Source: Hypomesus transpacificus
Taxonomy: Eukaryota > Chordata > Actinopteri > Osmeriformes > Osmeridae
Reading direction: 5' to 3'
NCBI RefSeq assembly: GCF_021917145.1
Contig: NC_061075.1
Span: 4,199,038 to 4,263,037 of the forward strand
Length of the DNA: 64,000 nucleotides
The notes below the pieces were generated by a model. That model saw only the letters and a program-made list of their open reading frames with translations, was not told where the DNA came from and searched no databases. Shown here piece by piece: positions 12,600-25,200 of this stretch. The translations under genes and the position numbers were made by a program. The first letter of the stretch is position 1. Each line of letters starts with the position of its first letter.

Positions 12600-13925
12600 A
12601 GGGAACCGTCGAGGGGGGAGGGAGGGAGGGATGGAGGAGGAAAACCAATAGAGCACAAAGCGACAATGATTGTAGTGACTTGACCATGCCCTTCTTTCTT
12701 CCAGCTCCTTCTCATCCCTCTTTTTTTTACCCTCCCTCTTTCTATTGCTCTCGTTCTCCCCCGAAAGCACAGCTTCCGGGAACGACTTTGTTATGGATTT
12801 GATGGGCTACACTAGCTCTGCAACAACAAAAAAAACGTCTCTCAGCCTAAACTTTAAATAAAGGGTGATTGTGTGGGTTGCTGCTCTAACCAAGTGCAAA
12901 TGTGACATCATCCTGCCATTCGAGTCAATATTTTGCCATTTTAAACATGTAGAATCATTTCAAAGTATTTAAGAAATCCGTGTTCTAAGGCTCTCTCCTA
13001 TTTTATGCTATTTTAGATAGGCCTACTTGCCTCTTGGTCCGGTGTACAGTATTTACTGGTGGAGCTATAGCTACTGAAAATTGCAAAGAGAAAAGGAGTT
13101 TGTCTAACTGGACATTATTAGGAGACCTTCAGGCAGTGTTGCTGATATTTTTTAAGATTAGACAATGAAGGCGCCATATTTGTGCTGCTTTGTTTGTGTT
13201 TGAGGGAATGTTTGTGTGTATATGAGGTTTTGAGCACTTAAAATATTATGGGTGTGCAATGGAGAGAATGTGTGTGTGTCTCTGCAACTGCTGTCAATGT
13301 ACGTATTTCTTAGCAAGCATTTTGCACCAGCCTAACAAGGCACTTAATAGTTCCCTTTTCTCGTTGTGTGCGTATGTGACACGCGAGAGCATCTTTATAG
13401 ATTTATTTTATTTGATTGCACTGACTCGTCTGTGGTTGGGGAGGTAGGGAGGCGTCCATCTTGGGGCTTCTCTTAGCTTTATTTCCTAACGGGGTTCGCC
13501 TGTCACAGGTGTCAGCCATTTTTCAGTTATGGTTCTGAGGTCTGTTTTAGCTGAGGTTCGGTCTCCATACACCTCAATGGTATATGTTATACCATGGAAT
13601 AAGTTGTGTTCTTTGTGGATCTGTTAGCTGTCGATCAGTGACTGGAGTTGTGTGACAGACTTATCTGAATTGATTTTAACAAGGCTGCTTTAAAGAAAAC
13701 ACTGTATTGTGATTATTCAATTCTTTTTCCTGAATGAAGTTTCTTTAATTGACTTGTTCAAGGCCTCCCCAACCCAGTGAACTATTGTTAGTTATTAACT
13801 CCTTTTTTATGTGGAGGCGTGTGAGGATATTGAAGTGCACTACTGAAAAAAAATTATATAACAATAAAAATGTATATTGTGTTAAATTGTTATATAATTA
13901 TGATGACAATAAAAGACTGGTCAGA
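12600..13925 (+). other. rubcn: rubcn 3' UTR and downstream sequence
   Basis: No coding potential. AATAAA at 12857-12862 is the first good polyadenylation signal after the stop codon. Further AATAAA motifs near 13862 and 13907 allow a longer 3' UTR of about 1.3 kb. The segment around 13870-13925 reappears at about 21805-21850, marking the edge of the unit duplicated with the neighbouring channel gene. Confidence 0.6.
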
Positions 13926-14318
13926 CTGTTCACCGTTGGATTTTTATTCGACAGATTAAATGTTGAGTAGGAAGTTAGCAGCAAGCTAACATACCTAATA
14001 AACAGACATGACACGGCAGCATTTCGAACACAGTGTCTTAATGACCGTGTCCCATTTTATTGTTTTGTCACCTCAGGCGCAGCAGGCTCAGTCAGGTGCT
14101 AATGAACTGGAAGCATAACAAGGCCAATAATAGCAAAGGGCTCACACACCACACAGCATTCAAAAAACAGAGGAGAGGATATATTGTACTGGAAGAGTAG
14201 GTTACGTGTATACTGTCTCTACTACATGTACAGTGCTAAAACTACAGGCTTACACACTTGTTACACAGCTGTTCTCCATCTTTCCCCTCATACACACACA
14301 CCCACCATTTCCAGCCCT

Positions 14319-17300
14319 TCACTGGTTGATCCAGATAAACCACATGCAGATGATGACCAAAGCGTAGCAGGTAATGATGAACAAGTAGATGCGGAAGAGC
14401 AGGAAGTCCAGAACGTAGCCCACATGGCACCACTGGTCCAGCAGCTGTCCTTCCTTCTGCAGTGACGTCAGATGGGCCCGCAGAGCGCTCAGGTCCTGGC
14501 TGATCTGCTTCAGCTCTGGTACGGTCGCTACTGTCGCCACAGGACCTGGCATGGACACAATTTCATTGAAATTGTAAGTTATTTGTAATAAACGGTTTGC
14601 TCATTTTACACCTTCGTTTGTGTGACCAAATGTGCATCATTCTATCCTCTCACCCTTAATGCTGGCAGGGTGGTGAGAGGGTGAGTGGTCTGCTGATGAT
14701 GGTTGGATGATCCAGGGCCCCTGGGCCGGTTCACACTGGTTGCCTTTGTCCGTCTGGGTTCCGGAAGCAAGCGAGTCTTGCTCCGGCCAACGGTAGCAGA
14801 TGAGGCGGGCGATGTGCTCGAGGACGACCACACGCACCCAGTGGGGAACCTTGCGATACTTCAGGGAGTTGTGGTGGAGCACGTAAGTGATGATGACAGT
14901 TTCCATCAGACTGATGACCATCAAAGCCAGGCACACTGAGAAATAGATACCTGGGAGAGAGAAAAGGGAGACACAGGGCTGGGCTCACTCTGGGGTTGTC
15001 GGGCAGGAGGAATTCAATGAATAAAACAATTAGTCGCTAATTGATCGTTGCTAACATCGTTAGCATCGTTGACATCTGGACAAGCCAACAGAATGGCAGC
15101 TAAATGTTTGGGACGCAGGTAAAACCAAGCTTGAGAGGGTGCCCCTGTGGCTTTCCAGATACCATGTAGACTGAGACCTTACAGCACTGGCTTCAGTTCG
15201 AATCTGGTGCTAATTAGTCGCTAATTGATCGTTGCTAAAACCCCACGGTTGACATCTGGACGAGCCAACAGAATGGCAGCTAAAGGTTTGGGACGCAGGT
15301 AAAACCAAGCTTGAGAGGGTGCCCCAGTGGCTTTCCAGATACCATGTAGGCTGAGACCTTACAGCACTGGCCTCAGTTTGAGTCTGGTGCTGACCCCGTT
15401 TACTGTAATATCTCAGCAGAGGCCTGCAGAGGTCGAACTGCCCCTGCGTCAAGGACGAGCGTGCTGGTGCCTGCCCCTGTTCCGTGTTGACCGTCCCAGA
15501 ATGCTGAATAAGATCCGTGTAGTTTTCGACTCGAGTGCGCCACATGGAGGAGTGTCACTCAGCGATGTCCTTCTCGAGGGTCCTGACCTTAACAGCCTGC
15601 TGGGTTCAGGAAGTAACCGGGAAGCCATCCTCGCTAACATACAACGCATGTTTCACTGCTTACTGGTGAAGGTGGACCACGACCAATGACGACTTACCTG
15701 CGATGTTGTGTATTACAGAATGTGAGTCCACCCCTTCGGTGGCAGTGCCTCCTCCCCTGCCGCGTTCATGTCCGGTTTACAAAGGGCAGCAGAAGAAGCA
15801 AAATCAGATGATGGCAGTGATGCAACAAAATTCATTGAACTTGAATTCTACGTCGACGGCCAAGGAGGAGACTATCGGTATTGTTGGACCAGCGCAGAAA
15901 ATGCCTGCAGCTTCTAACCTCAGCTTGAAAAAATTGCATTATATAGACCCACAGTCATTGACGCGTTCCCAACCGAGGACCGTGGTGTCAAAGACTTAGA
16001 CTTTTGAGTTTATGACATGGAGCGTATCTTTGGGTGTTCTTGGAATTTGTGCACAGACGCCTTCATGTTCCGGATGACCAGAAGCCCTTTACTCAGAGAG
16101 AAAGTTCTGTCAATGGTCGATAGTCTCTACAACCCCCTAGGGTTTCTCGTACATGTCTGTCCACGGAGGGTTGAAACTCAGAGAGCTCCCCACGCAAGCA
16201 AAGGGATTGAGACCCGCCACTCCCCACAGACATGGACTTTGAGTGGACCAGATGGAGAGAGCTGCTCCAAGACTTAGAGGAAGTCCAGATAAGCTCCCCT
16301 TACACGCATCTTTTTCCACTACAGGCGCACAGAGAAGAGAACTCTGTCTTTGCGGACGCTTGAGTGAAAGCCATTGCAGCTTTATTCTACATGAAGGTGA
16401 CGAACCATGACAAACAAACCGCAGTTGAGTTGAAAGGCTGAGTTGCCCCCCCCCCCAGCCTGACTCAATGATCCCAAGGCTAGAACTGTGGACGGCTGTA
16501 CTCATCCGAAGTGGATATTGCTGAGATGATAGTCACAGAGATAGATGCGACAACACGGATAGTGGGGTTGTACTACGATAGCTCCACAACCAGTCAAGGA
16601 GATTCAGGGATCTCTTCAAAGAGGAGTGGAAGCAAGTCCAAAGCTTGGCTGACACCTTTTGGAATAGGTGGAGGTGTGAACATCTCAAAACATTGCAGCT
16701 TTGACAGTGGCAAGAAAAGAGGTCAAAACTTTAAGAAGGGGATGTTGTTCTTTTAAAAGACAATCAGGCAAAAATGAATGAATGAGGCATGAGCATTATC
16801 ACTAAGAACTTTCCAGGTGGAGATGTAGTTGTCCGGAAGGTTGAAATGGAAATCATCAAAGAAAAAAAAAAAAACGTTCCTTTGTCTTTGTAACACAACT
16901 ATGAATACAAAAAGATGACTCCCTGTTATAAAAAAACATAACAACAGATTGGATATCTAATTGCAACCATGTTGTGCAAATTCCTACCCACGTCCCTCAT
17001 AATTTTAGCTGAAAACCCTGTTGCCTGAACCTAAGATCGGTGTCCCGTTGGCTGTGCTGGGGAGCAGGTTGTTCATGATGAGCAGGAAGACGGTGTAGCC
17101 CAGGATGAGGGTCATCTTGAAGGAGGCACGGTCGACGCTGTGAGGCGGCAGGTAGAACGACACAATGTCGATGAGCATGAGGAAGGAGCTGGGGATCAGG
17201 AGGTTGACCACGTACAGCAACGGACTCCGCTTGATCACCACCTGGTGGAAGGAGGAGAGAGATTGCCTTTGGTTAGTGAGGACACAGCAAGCGAGTGTCA

Positions 17301-19641
17301 AATCCCAGAACCTTCTGTGGGTGGATGAGGGGTTAATGATAACAAGGAGAAGTCCTTCAGTGGTAAATCATCTCTTTATGATCTTTTCATGATATCTCTC
17401 TCTCAATTTGTCTTCAATCTCTTAGAGACAAATGTTTTTACTGTGGCAAAGATAGCATTTCTTAATAGTTTTTTCACAATCATGCTCACTCACACACTCT
17501 TTTCTCACCCAGAAGGTGATGATGTCCCACTCGTCTACGCCAAATTTAAGGATTGAAGTGTCCCCCATGATGGTGACCAGCTCCCACTCCCCGCTGGCCT
17601 CCAGATTGCGTTTGGAGTTCTCTGACATCTCCTCAAATGTCAAGGCTGCATTCAACTTCACATCCTGGGCTGGGACATGAGGCATCAGGCAATTTATAGT
17701 ATAATAATCAGGAAGGACATTCATGTCATAGCGACAGAAATTCATAAAACTTTACAGGGATGTCATTTCATTTTCAACTGCAAGCTTGCATTCCCCCCCC
17801 AAAAAATGTACAATTCCTGAGATCTTTCAAGTTTGAAGGGCAGTCACTCATGGCAGTGGGAAAGTGACTCCTAGTAGAAGTCACTCACACACCCAAATAC
17901 TAACAAATAGTGGCAAATGTTTGATAGTAGACGGCATTTTCAAATCAAATGACATTTATGTGTATACATTGCTTTTAACAACCAATGTCACAGAGGACTT
18001 CACATATGCCCAAAGAACTGCAGTCAAACAAAACACTAAACTGATTTTTGTATTACTTACTGGTGTGCATGTAGGAGCCGAATGTGAAGGAGCAGTTCTG
18101 GATGTCGAAGGGAAAGCTGAAGATCTTCAGGTTGCAGGCACTGACGAGCCGCAACATCCTGTTCCAGCGGATGTGACCCGTGTGGTTGACGTACACGTAG
18201 GGACACTCCTGGGACACGTCGTCATCCACACTAGAGGAGGGAGGGAGGGGTAGGTGAGGAGGGATAGACGATAGAGGAGGAGAAGGAAACAATGACCTGT
18301 TTTGGATACTCACAACTCAAAGACAATGATGTCAGGGCTCCAAAGCTCCCTCACGGGTAATGATATCCTGGTGATACCATCACAAGCCACAGGATCCCAC
18401 ACCAGGTATTCATTCATCCAAGCCTTACAAGAAAGTAGTTCCAGGTAATAAAGAAATTGTTTAGTAGGAACAACTATTACAGTTGTTCCAACAAAACATA
18501 CATACGAAATGTACTGTAATATAGAATATAATATGAGTGATTCAGAACAGTTTCAGTTTAATCAAGCAGCAGTTCTTAAGTATCAACAAAGCTTTTAACA
18601 TAAGAGACACAAAGTAAGACGTGAAAGCTCAGGGACCTTGACACTCACCATTCTCACCCAGAGGAAGGTGGTGAGAATCTGGGTCTTTTCATTCTGAAAG
18701 AAAACCAAGAACATACTGTGCCTTAGAAGTTGTGTACTGTACCAAAAATCGATTGTGTTGTTGTTTTTTCCGGCAGAAACGCAGCCTAAGTAAACGTCTA
18801 CCTTAAACACTAAAGAAATGTAAATTACCATGACATAAATAGGAATTGACTTCAGAAACTGGGGACTAATGGATTAATAAGGCAACATGGCAATCCAGTT
18901 ATGAAATTTTGAAAAACAGTTTTTGACACATTTAGAATCCTTAACCTGAACGTCTTTAAATTTGAAAAGCTAGAATTGCATAGTATTAACCCTCTGCAAA
19001 GTCATCAGGAATATTTCCTGAACAGTAGGATAACTGGAGCCAGACTCACCACCCCCAGTACAGCATAGAGAGTGAAGGAGATGTTGGTTATAGTGGGGTT
19101 GCTGAGGTTGACTGCCGGTCTGAAGGACTTACAGTCCAGCACAGTCTGGATGGACTCATGGGTGGGACCGCTGTGACCCTCTTTACAGGTCAGCACAGAG
19201 TGACAGAGGTAAACTGTTGAGAGATGGGAGAAGGTCATATAATACAAGAGTGGGCCGCAGATGAAATAGGAAGACATTTGAAAATGGATGGATGGAGAGA
19301 AGTACTGCATGAGTAGTCCAGTAAATCTTAACTTCACTATAAATACAATTTCCTATCAGTGAATAACTTATAATTGTCATGGAGTAGTATGTCATAATTT
19401 GAACAGATTGCAAAAAATTGCATTACTGTGGCACATCATAACCAGTTCAATAATTCATGTTTTGTCCTGTCTATTTCTGACAAAATATGCAGAAGATAAA
19501 ATAAACACATTTGATTCAACAAATGTGTTTTGTACCACTACACAAACATACTTTCTAGGGGTAAAATTGGATAAAACAAAAGGTTTTACCTGCTGAGAGG
19601 AAAACAGCGGTGGTAAGGATGAAACCCCATGATCGCTCCAT
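14319..19641 (-). CDS. 5-HT3-type Cys-loop ligand-gated cation channel subunit, copy 1 (478 aa)
   Basis: A pentameric transmitter-gated channel subunit of the plasma membrane. Exons in coding order: 19641-19590, 19213-19050, 18693-18649, 18423-18314, 18230-18061, 17669-17509, 17241-17031, 14950-14654, 14545-14319. They sum to 1,437 bp, giving 478 aa, the length of human HTR3A. Signal peptide [17 protein letters not shown]. Cys-loop Cys156-Cys170 with 13 residues between, containing FPFDIQNC. M1-M3 lie in the exon starting [16 protein letters not shown]2 is preceded by Asp271-Arg272, the acidic -1' residue typical of cation selectivity. M4 ends MWFIWINQ. The loop-D Trp84 and Arg86 and loop-A Glu123 are kept. 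Phe122 replaces Asn128 and Tyr177 replaces Trp183 (human numbering). The intron 17030-14951 is swollen by a retroelement fragment. The exon 17031 donor (gttcag) is weak but identical in copy 2. A possible polyadenylation signal (minus-strand AATAAA) is at 14056-14061. Confidence 0.9.
15030..15391. repeat. Tandem duplication of about 180 bp inside an htr3 intron
   Basis: Two adjacent copies (about 15030-15211 and 15212-15391) each run from TAGTCGCTAATTGATCGTTGC to a segment with a tRNA B-box-like GTTCGAATC. Differences are few. The unit suggests part of a tRNA-derived SINE duplicated with its flank. It is absent from the corresponding 257-bp intron of copy 2. Confidence 0.7.
15420..16760 (+). 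mobile_element. BEL/Pao-type LTR retrotransposon pol fragments (broken)
   Basis: Plus-strand frames near 15480-15690 contain [20 protein letters not shown] and [12 protein letters not shown], the reverse-transcriptase signature of BEL/Pao elements. Frames near 16017-16140 contain ERIFGCSWN and [12 protein letters not shown], matching the later connection region. Pieces are joined by stops and frameshifts and much of pol is missing. No LTRs were identified. It lies antisense inside an intron of htr3 copy 1 and is absent from copy 2, so it probably inserted after the tandem duplication. Confidence 0.75.
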
Positions 19642-19659
19642 CCTGTCCTGTCCTGCTTG

Positions 19660-20620
19660 TTAGAACAGACTGACTGTCTTTGACTCACTCTGACCACAGC
19701 ATGCAACAGTGGAAACAGCAAAATACTGTGCACACTCACACACACACACAATGCAAAAGGCATACAGACTACCTTTACACATCAATTAAAAATCTTGCGA
19801 CTGAGTTACCACCGAATCAAAGCTTAATTATAAATAATATAAATCAACACATCTTATTACTAAAGAATACCAGATGCTGTTATCATGTTGTTTAACACCT
19901 ACAGTAATCACCCAGCCATAGTATTTTTGGATACTTACACACAAGGGAGCTCTGTTTTTCACCTTCTCTTTTGGTTCAGTCTGCATTTAGACTATTGGCC
20001 AGGGTGCGAATTGCTTTTCTTTTTTTTACCCCCTCTAATTAAGACTTGGACCCCCACAAAAGAGGTCAAAACAACAGGTCGGAGGGGTGGATATATCGTT
20101 CTTACCCGTATCGTAAATATTACTGTACGCCCTGGAGAAGAAGTTGACCCCCCCGATTGTCATTGTATAATTCGCACTCTGCTATTGGCTCCCTGAGTTG
20201 AGAAAGTTTGTGGTTTAAAAACAATGACACAGAACAGTAGATTCCCTGTAGAACTCCTCAGTTGACAAGACAACAACTATTTTATTATCCCTTATGTACG
20301 TACAGGTAAAGAATCTGGCAGGCTGGAAAAAACACGTCTACCACTGTTCATCTATCACCACTATTGTTTTGACCTGTCCTTATAGACGCGGCCAGACCAA
20401 CCTTAGCATCCCCAAAACACACACGCACACCTGACACAGCAGCACTTCTCTTCCCAGTACACTAACAAGTGATAGTTAGGGTTCCACACTTTAGAAGAAC
20501 ACACTTAATGGTCACCTAACTGGCAACTCAGACTAGCCTGGCTCTGCCCTCCTACGTACTTCCGCTCAATTTGGATTTTGCTTCTGCACTAGGTCTGGCC
20601 ATTCGGTACGAAAGTCAGAT
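19660..20620. other. Intergenic sequence upstream of htr3 copy 1
   Basis: Contains the putative promoter side of htr3 copy 1. The stretch to about 19960 is similar to sequence upstream of copy 2 (about 26260-26660) and of the orphan exon (about 40120-40450). No coding region was recognised. Confidence 0.5.
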
Positions 20621-20639
20621 TTTGCAGGTTGATTTTCTA

Positions 20640-20935
20640 CCGGCGAATCAGTGAACAGAGGGAGTGGCTGAGAACAATGACGTTGATGTCGGGCGCTAGT
20701 CTGTGTTTTAGTTCCGTAATGGTTGCGGAGAAAGATGCGAGAGTAGCCATTCGGTCCGTTGTGGCAACACTGCCAAATATCTATAAACTAAAGCCGGAGC
20801 AAGAACAAGTTTTGGTTTTGCTGAGTTTTGTTGGTGGCCATGATGTTGTGGCCCTCCTCCCCACAGGGTTCGGGAATAGTTTGATTTTCCAACTATGGCA
20901 GCTAGCTCTGTTACAGAAGTGGTGAAGGAATTGGC
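20640..20935 (+). mobile_element. RecQ-helicase-like fragment within an interspersed repeat
   Basis: The frame reads LKPEQEQVLVLLSFVGGHDV and then ALLPTGFGNSLIFQ, resembling the Walker A end of RecQ-type helicases. The key lysine is Asn (GFGNS instead of GFGKS), so it would be inactive. It stops after about 95 residues. Similar RecQ pieces are widespread in fish repeats (from memory). Confidence 0.55.
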
Positions 20936-20974
20936 TGAGGCAAACGCTAGCGATTGGTTATGGCAGATCAGAGT

Positions 20975-21105
20975 GGCGTTACGTTGTGTCCTTGGGCAAG
21001 GCACTTCACCCTACTTGCCTCAGGGGAATGTCCCTGTATTTACGTTTAAGTCGCTCTGGATAAGAGCGTCTGTTAAATGACTAAATGTAAAATGTAAATG
21101 TAAAG
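20975..21105 (+). mobile_element. SINE-like 3' tail
   Basis: Ends with CTCTGGATAAGAGCGTCTG and then TAAATGACTAAATGTAAAATGTAAATGTAAA, the repeated 3' tail seen on several teleost SINEs. Related tails appear at 27370-27462 and 61960-62036. Confidence 0.65.
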
Positions 21106-21114
21106 TGGTCGTGA

Positions 21115-21330
21115 CAGAGATCAGAGAGAGTTCTGCCCATACCAAATTCTGCCTCCCTGTCCTCGGGAGATGGATCTTGTACCCCCCAAAGAGGGAGTGC
21201 CTTTGATGGGTGATTGGTCAGAAGACCATAGGGCGGGATGTGATAGTCCAATTAAATGTCCAGGATGTTGGGGTGGGCAGTCCAAGGATCTGATGATGTT
21301 CGGAGAGGGAGGGGGACGAAGAAGACCCAC
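21115..21330 (-). repeat. Interspersed repeat, inverted relative to 37540-37920
   Basis: The reverse complement closely matches 37700-37910 (shared CAGAGAGAGTTCTGCCCA, the CCTTTATTGGGGGTAC region and CCAATGACCTAAC-type segments). Two insertions of one unclassified element family in opposite orientations. Confidence 0.6.
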
Positions 21331-21804
21331 ACCAGTCTCTGAGCGTCTCAAGCTTTCCTCCTGTCTGACCTTGGCATGTTTGCACACACCAGAGTTACAT
21401 TGACGCACAAACTTTGCGGCACAGATTCGTCTCAGCACGGCCTCACTTGCACAGAAGGCATCCTGTTGCATGATCTCATTAGTTCTTTATTAATTCAATT
21501 GATTATAATTGGATACATGTTTTAATATTAAGCATTACGTGACATATGGGTATACATACATATACGAGGTAGTGATTGGTATAACAGCATTGATTAGCAG
21601 TATGTTATCATTCCTTCACAGTTTGAGAAAAAAGAGAGAGAGGAAAGACAAATGAGAGGTTTTCAATCTGTAACCCAGTTTTTTCACCAAAAAAGGTGGG
21701 TAGCCAGTAGTCTGTGGTATTAACCTGTTGGCTTAATGTCCTTAGTAAAATAAGCTAGCTAGCGACAGACTAGTGTTAGCCTACATTTCATCAATATTTA
21801 ATCA

Positions 21805-22277
21805 AATTATTATATAATTATGATGACAATAAAAGACTGGTCAGACTGATCACTGTTAGAAGGATAAGGTGCCTTGTGATTTTTTCTCCTGAGGTCCTGC
21901 ATCTTCATTTAGTCACTTAAGCTAACAGCTAATAAACAGACATGACACAGCAGCACTCCGAACACAGCGTCTTAGTGACCGTTTTACATTTAATCAGTCA
22001 CCTCAGGTGCAGTAGGCTCGGAAAAGTCTAACAAGAGCAATAACAGCAAAGGGCTCACACACACAACACAGCTTTCAAAAAGCAGAGGAGATGAGAAAGA
22101 ATAGATTGTGCAGTAAGAGTGTGCTATATGTCAACTGTAGTACATATACAGTGCTAAAACTACAGGCTTACACACTTGATGATGGTTACCTATTTTTATT
22201 AGTATTGTAGCAGTCAACAGAAATGTTACACTGCCCCCATCTTTCCCCTCATACACACACACACCATTTCCAGCTCT
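21805..22277 (-). other. 3' flank of htr3 copy 2
   Basis: Homologous to 13870-14318, the 3' flank of copy 1 (shared TATAATTATGATGACAATAA and ACAGACATGACACRGCAGCA). This marks the proximal end of a tandem-duplicated unit with a period of about 7.9 kb. No coding sequence. Confidence 0.65.
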
Positions 22278-25200
22278 TCACTGGTTTATCCAGACGCACC
22301 ACATGCAGATGATGACCAGAGCGTAGCAGGTAATGATGAACAGGTAGATGCGGAAGAGCAGGAAGTCCAGAACGTAGCCCACATGGCACCACTGGTCCAG
22401 CAGCTGTCCTTCCTTCTGCAGTGACGTCAGATGGGCCCGCAGAGCGCTCAGGTCCTGGCTGATCTGCTTCAGCTCTGGTACAATCGCTACTGTCGCAACA
22501 GGACCTGGCATGGACACAATCGTGAGCGTAGGCGGTCTTTCTGATGAACCACACTGGATTTATAACTTTTCCTTCAAGACAATACAGATTTCAACTTGGC
22601 TAAATTCAAATTTTATTTTGTGATTTTTTGGGGTCATAAATCAAGAGCATAGAATAGAATAGCATAGCATGCCAATGACCATGAGTTTCTAATTATTTTT
22701 TGATATACAGTTTGCTAATTCTGCACCTTTGGTTGTGTGACCAAATGTGCATCATTCTATCCTCTATCCTCTCACCCTTATTGCTGTCAGGGTGGTGAGA
22801 GGGCGAGTGGGCCACAGATGATGGTTGGATGATCCATGGCCCCTGGGCCGGTTCACACTGGTTGCCTTTGTCCGTCTGGGTTCCGGAAGCAAGCGAGTCT
22901 TGCTCCGGCCAACGGTAGCAGATGAGGCGGGCGATGTGCTTGAGGACGACCACACGCACCCAGCGGGGAACCTCGCGATATTTCAGGGAGTTGTGGTGGA
23001 GCACGTTGGTGATGATGACCGTTTCCAGCAGGCTGATGACCATCAGAGCCAGGCACACTGAGAAATAGACACCTGGGAGAGAGAAGAGGGAGACAGAGTG
23101 CTGGGCTCACTCTGGGTTTGTCAGGCAGGAGGAATTCAATGAATAAAACAATTGGTTGCTAACTGATCATTAAGAAAACTAGGACCTTTGGGTTGACCTC
23201 TGGAGGAGCCAAGAGGATCACAGATTTGGGACACAAAAAGGAGAATATCTAATTGCGACCCTGTGTTTTGTGAGTTTGGTTTCCACCCACGTCCCTCAAA
23301 TTTCCAAGTGAAAACCCTGCTGCCTGAACCTATGATTGGTGTGCCGTTGGCTGTGCTGGGGAGCAGGTCGTTCATGATGAGCAGGAAGACGGTGTAGCCC
23401 AGGATGAGGGTCATCTTGAAGGAGGCACGGTCGACGCTGTGAGGCGGCAGGTAGAACGACAGGATGTCGATGAGCATGAGGAAGGAGCTGGGGATCAGGA
23501 GGTTGACCACGTACAGCAACGGACTCCGCTTGATCACCACCTGGTGGAAGGAGGAGAGAGATTGCCTTTGGTTAGTGAGGACACAGCAAGCAGGTGTCCA
23601 ATCCCAGAACCTTCTGTACATGGATGAGGGGCTAATGACAGGAAGGAGAAGTCCTTCAGTGTTCAATCTCTTGGAGACAAATGTTTTTACTGTGGCAAAG
23701 ATAGCATTTCTTAATAGTTTTTTCACAATCATGCTCACACGCACACTCTTTTCTCACCCAGAAGGTGATGATGTCCCACTCGTCTATGCCAAATTTAAGG
23801 ATTGAAGTGTCCCCCACGATGGTGACCAGCTCCCACTCCCCGCTGGCCTCCAGATAGCGTTTGGAGTTCCCCGACATCTCCTCAAATGTCAAGGCTGGAC
23901 TCACCCTCACATCCTGGGCTGGGACATTAGGCATTAAGCAGTTGACAACATAATCATCAGGAAGGAGGATTTTCAAGACTTAGCGACAACACTATTTCAA
24001 AATTAAAAGAATAGAATACAATTTTCTACAAAAAACTTGCATTCTCCTCCTCCAAAAATCAAATCTCATTTCAAAATGTGCTGTACAATCATGACATTTT
24101 GCATGTTTGAAGGAGACTTTACAGTTCTAATGGCAGTGGGAATGTAACTTCTCATAAAAGTCTCCCACACACCCAAATACTTGAACTGAAATAACGGCAA
24201 GTGTTTGATAGTAAGACAGCATTTTCAAATCAAATGAATTTGTATAGCCCTTTTTACAAGCAATGTCTTCACAAGACTTCACATATGCCCATTAGAGCTG
24301 CACCTAAACCCCCCAAAAATAAAAAGATTTAGCTATTACTTACTGGTGTGCATGTAAGAGCCGAATGTGAAGGAGCAGTTCTGGATGTCGAAGGGAAAGC
24401 TGAAGATCTCCAGGTTGCAGGCACTGACGAGCCGCAACATCCTGTCCCAGCGGATGTGACCCGTGTGGTTGACGTATACGTAGGGACATGCCTGGGACAC
24501 GTCGTCATCGACACTGACGGGTGGATGGACGAGTGGATGAGTGACGGATGAAAGAGGAGGACGGGGGGAAACAATGATGGTTAATTGAGCGGGAATTGCG
24601 GGATGGCAGAGGGATACAGGAGCTTAATAGGAAACAATGGAGATGTGCCAAGAAAGTGTTGAATTCAAGAAAAAGAAGAACCGGAATGAAACCCTATAGG
24701 ACCATATGACAGACAAGATGAGGAGAAGAAAGAGAGAAGAAAGTTCGGTGAAACGATTTGGATACTCACAACTCGTAGACAATGATGTCAGGGCTCCATA
24801 GCTCTCTCACGGGTAATGATATCCTGGTGATACCATCACAGTCCACAGGATCCCATACCAGGTATTCATGCAACCAATACTTACAACAAAGTAGTTCCAA
24901 GGTAAAAATAATTAGTCTTTAATTTATTCTACCTCTTCTAACCAAATCTGTTCAGGTAGTTAAATCCGACATTTATTATCAAGTTAGTGCCAGTGATGAT
25001 CACAACACATTTTTGTTTACTTTGTAAGAACAACTGTAATAATGAATGTATTAATATTAATAGATATGATACATGTTTTAACATGACGCAAGATGTAAAA
25101 GCCCCGGGATCTTGACACTCACCAGCCTCAACCAGAGGAAGGTGGTGAGAATCTGGGTCTTTTCATTCTGAAAGAAAACCAAGGACATACTGTGCCTTAA

